Assembly: GCA_012511355.1 (NCBI GenBank)
Contig: JAAZGG010000118.1
Coordinates: 1-5,945 of the forward strand
Length of the DNA: 5,945 nt
Reading direction: 5' to 3'
From: a bacterium
Lineage (GTDB): Bacteria; Bacillota_I; Bacilli_A; RFN20; UBA1709
Shown one piece after another: positions 4,184 to 5,945 of this stretch. The position numbers and the translations under genes are program-made. Each line of letters opens with the position of its first letter. The first letter of the stretch is position 1. The notes beneath the pieces were generated by a model, which ran no database searches, was not told the DNA's origin, and was given only the letters and a program-made list of their open reading frames with translations.

Positions 4184-5945
4184 ATGACTAAGAAAGCTTA
4201 TATCAAACCTTTAATCATCTCCATTATTTTGACTCTATTTTTGGCGATTCTTCCGGCCTACGCTTGGTTTGGCACGCCTTCTAATGCTTTTAATGTTAAA
4301 GTTAAGGGTAGTATGGTTGAGGAGTATTTCCACTGCGGTAGCGGTAAGGAAGATGATCCCTTTGTTATCACGCGCCCAGTTCATTATTATCACTTGGTGG
4401 AGTTTTTCCAAAGGACAACTCAATTACCAGTTGTCTATAACAGTGAGGACGATGTCGTTGACTTTGGTAATGAGTATCTTTATTTCCAAATCGGTTGTCC
4501 AGAAGAGCAACTCTATGATCCAAGTTTAAGACCAACAGTTACTCCAGACACATCTTTCTACGTTTTTGAATATGGTAATGCTGGTCAACTAATTAAAGAT
4601 CAAGACACTAGAGGAAATAAAGATGTTATCTTAAATATGGCCTATTATTCTGGGGATAATGCTTTGATGCCTATTGGAACTTCGGAAGTTCCTTTTTATG
4701 GTTCTTTTAATGGCAATAATTTAACAGTAACCAATTTGAATATTATCACCGAAGAAGATGTCGTTGTTACAACTGGTGGTGAAAGCCAAACGGTTACACG
4801 TCAAACTTCCGATATTGGTATTTTTGGTTACATCGGAACCAATGGTGTTCTTAGCAATGTTTATTTTAAGAATGTTAACATCAGTTTAGTCGGTGGGGCA
4901 GCAAACGCCACTATTGATACTTCGGTTACAAATATTTCTCATACCAGTTCCCACCCTGATACGGTTTATGTTGGTTATCTAGTGGGTCATACTAATTTAT
5001 CTACTTCGGTTGTCAATGTCTTTGTTAATAATTGTACTATCAAGGGTGGAGCAGCTTCAACGTGTAACTTCGGATATTTTGGTTTAGTTGATGTTAGTTT
5101 AGGTCAACCCATTACCACTTTAGGTGAAGAAATTGCCACCCAATTTGGCAGTGGTAATGAACCAGGCTGGGGCGGTAGTATGGATATGAATACTCTTTAT
5201 ACCCGAATCTTATCGGTTAAAGGGAATGCTGCAAATCCTTGTACTTATCCAACCGCAACGACTGTCACCATTGATGAAGTGGCCAACACTTATAATAGAG
5301 AAGTAACGGCAACTGCAACAGCGTCAGCGCCTTCTGGTAGTAGTGTTAGTTGGGTCCATTATGAAAGTACATTAGGAGGTTCCTATTATTTTAGGAACAG
5401 AACCGATACTAATAGATTTTTATACTTAAGTGGTGAAAACCGCTATCAAAAGCAAACAATTACCACCTATCGTTACTTAGATGAATTTACCCCTGCTTAT
5501 CATATTGCTTCAGGTAGCAACTATTTAAGCACGAATGGAATAGGAATTACCAATGCAACCAGCGAAGCAACAGCTTCAGCCTGGGTTTTAAATGATGCCA
5601 ATCATCTTTATACTATCTATGATGGTACTAAATATTACTTAAGACAAGATACGGATTTAACTTTAACAGTCAGTACGATGCCAAGCACGACTTGGACCAA
5701 AGATGGCAATGATCTTTACTGCACAAATAGTGGCACAAACTACTATTTAACTTATTTCGATAGTTGGTTTTTAATTACTACTAAGGGTCGTTATAAAGTC
5801 AAGGATGCCAGCAACAATTATTTAGTTATGACAGCAAGTTCAATAAGTTCAACAACTAGTGAAGGTGCGGCCACTAGTTTAATCTATAACGGTAGTAGCG
5901 GAACCATCTCTACCTTTGTTAGTGGCACTCAATATTATTTAAATG
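4184..5945 (+). CDS. Large secreted surface protein with GLUG/beta-helix and trefoil-like repeats (3' partial)
   Basis: The frame is open from ATG 4184 to the window edge, giving at least 587 residues with no stop. The N-terminus is a signal peptide: Lys-Lys, then a hydrophobic stretch at about 8-25, then Ala-Tyr-Ala-Trp-Phe-Gly. Asp-Asp-Pro-Phe-Val-Ile-Thr (57-63) resembles the opening of many Gram-positive surface domains. Residues about 168-235 match a GLUG-like beta-helix pattern: Pro-Phe-Tyr-Gly-Ser-Phe-Asn-Gly at 170-177, then Ile-Gly-Ile-Phe-Gly-Tyr-Ile-Gly near 211-218, then Asn-Val-x-Phe-x-Asn-Val. From about 390 onward, units with a Tyr-Leu or Tyr-Tyr-Leu core recur (about 402, 447, 485, 521, 546 and 585) with occasional Ala/Thr-x-Trp, suggesting beta-trefoil-like or carbohydrate-binding repeats. 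The C-terminal anchor, if any, is off the window. The protein is likely an adhesin or matrix component co-expressed with its upstream neighbour under the c-di-GMP riboswitch. The ligand is unknown. Confidence 0.82.
   Translation, partial: MTKKAYIKPLIISIILTLFLAILPAYAWFGTPSNAFNVKVKGSMVEEYFHCGSGKEDDPFVITRPVHYYHLVEFFQRTTQLPVVYNSEDDVVDFGNEYLYFQIGCPEEQLYDPSLRPTVTPDTSFYVFEYGNAGQLIKDQDTRGNKDVILNMAYYSGDNALMPIGTSEVPFYGSFNGNNLTVTNLNIITEEDVVVTTGGESQTVTRQTSDIGIFGYIGTNGVLSNVYFKNVNISLVGGAANATIDTSVTNISHTSSHPDTVYVGYLVGHTNLSTSVVNVFVNNCTIKGGAASTCNFGYFGLVDVSLGQPITTLGEEIATQFGSGNEPGWGGSMDMNTLYTRILSVKGNAANPCTYPTATTVTIDEVANTYNREVTATATASAPSGSSVSWVHYESTLGGSYYFRNRTDTNRFLYLSGENRYQKQTITTYRYLDEFTPAYHIASGSNYLSTNGIGITNATSEATASAWVLNDANHLYTIYDGTKYYLRQDTDLTLTVSTMPSTTWTKDGNDLYCTNSGTNYYLTYFDSWFLITTKGRYKVKDASNNYLVMTASSISSTTSEGAATSLIYNGSSGTISTFVSGTQYYLN

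Noticed and set aside
4235..4529. Short open frames on both strands (4235-4423 minus, 4269-4529 plus)
   Set aside because: Both are shadows of the long frame open from 4184, which has a ribosome site, a signal peptide and recognisable GLUG-like motifs.

Overview
The window is AT-rich DNA from an anaerobic, low-GC Gram-positive-type bacterium (Bacillota or a relative such as the uncultured gut Bacilli). The support is the oxygen-defence set of desulfoferrodoxin, rubredoxin/rubrerythrin and ferredoxin, strong AGGAGG-type ribosome sites, sigma-A-like promoters, U-tract terminators, and exported proteins with short N-terminal hydrophobic segments. TGG encodes Trp and the genes end in TAA or TAG, so I see no sign of a changed genetic code. 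All genes are on the + strand.

Region 1 (1-1314) is the tail of an oxidative-stress operon. It holds the C-terminus of a desulfoferrodoxin/superoxide reductase, a double-rubredoxin rubrerythrin-like protein, and a 2[4Fe-4S] ferredoxin with a helical extension, followed by an intrinsic terminator. Rubredoxin and ferredoxin modules would plausibly feed electrons to superoxide or peroxide reduction. The middle gene has an in-frame TAA inside its N-terminal rubredoxin domain, so it is either a damaged allele, a sequence error, or something recoded.

Region 2 (1315-3118) is a monocistronic-looking gene with its own promoter. It encodes a cytosolic protein joining an XRE-type helix-turn-helix, two PAS-like segments and an apparently active GGDEF diguanylate cyclase domain.

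Region 3 (3119-5945) starts with a promoter whose transcript begins almost directly with a class-I cyclic-di-GMP riboswitch (GEMM-I) overlapping an intrinsic terminator. Two exported proteins follow in one operon, both with an Ala-Trp-Phe motif just after the N-terminal hydrophobic segment. The second is large, runs off the window, and carries a GLUG/beta-helix-like region and beta-trefoil-like repeats.

The most interesting reading is a compact local signalling circuit. A DNA-binding diguanylate cyclase lies directly upstream of a c-di-GMP-sensing RNA that appears to be an ON switch for a surface or matrix protein operon. The link is inferred from adjacency and RNA structure; nothing in the sequence alone proves that the cyclase feeds this switch.
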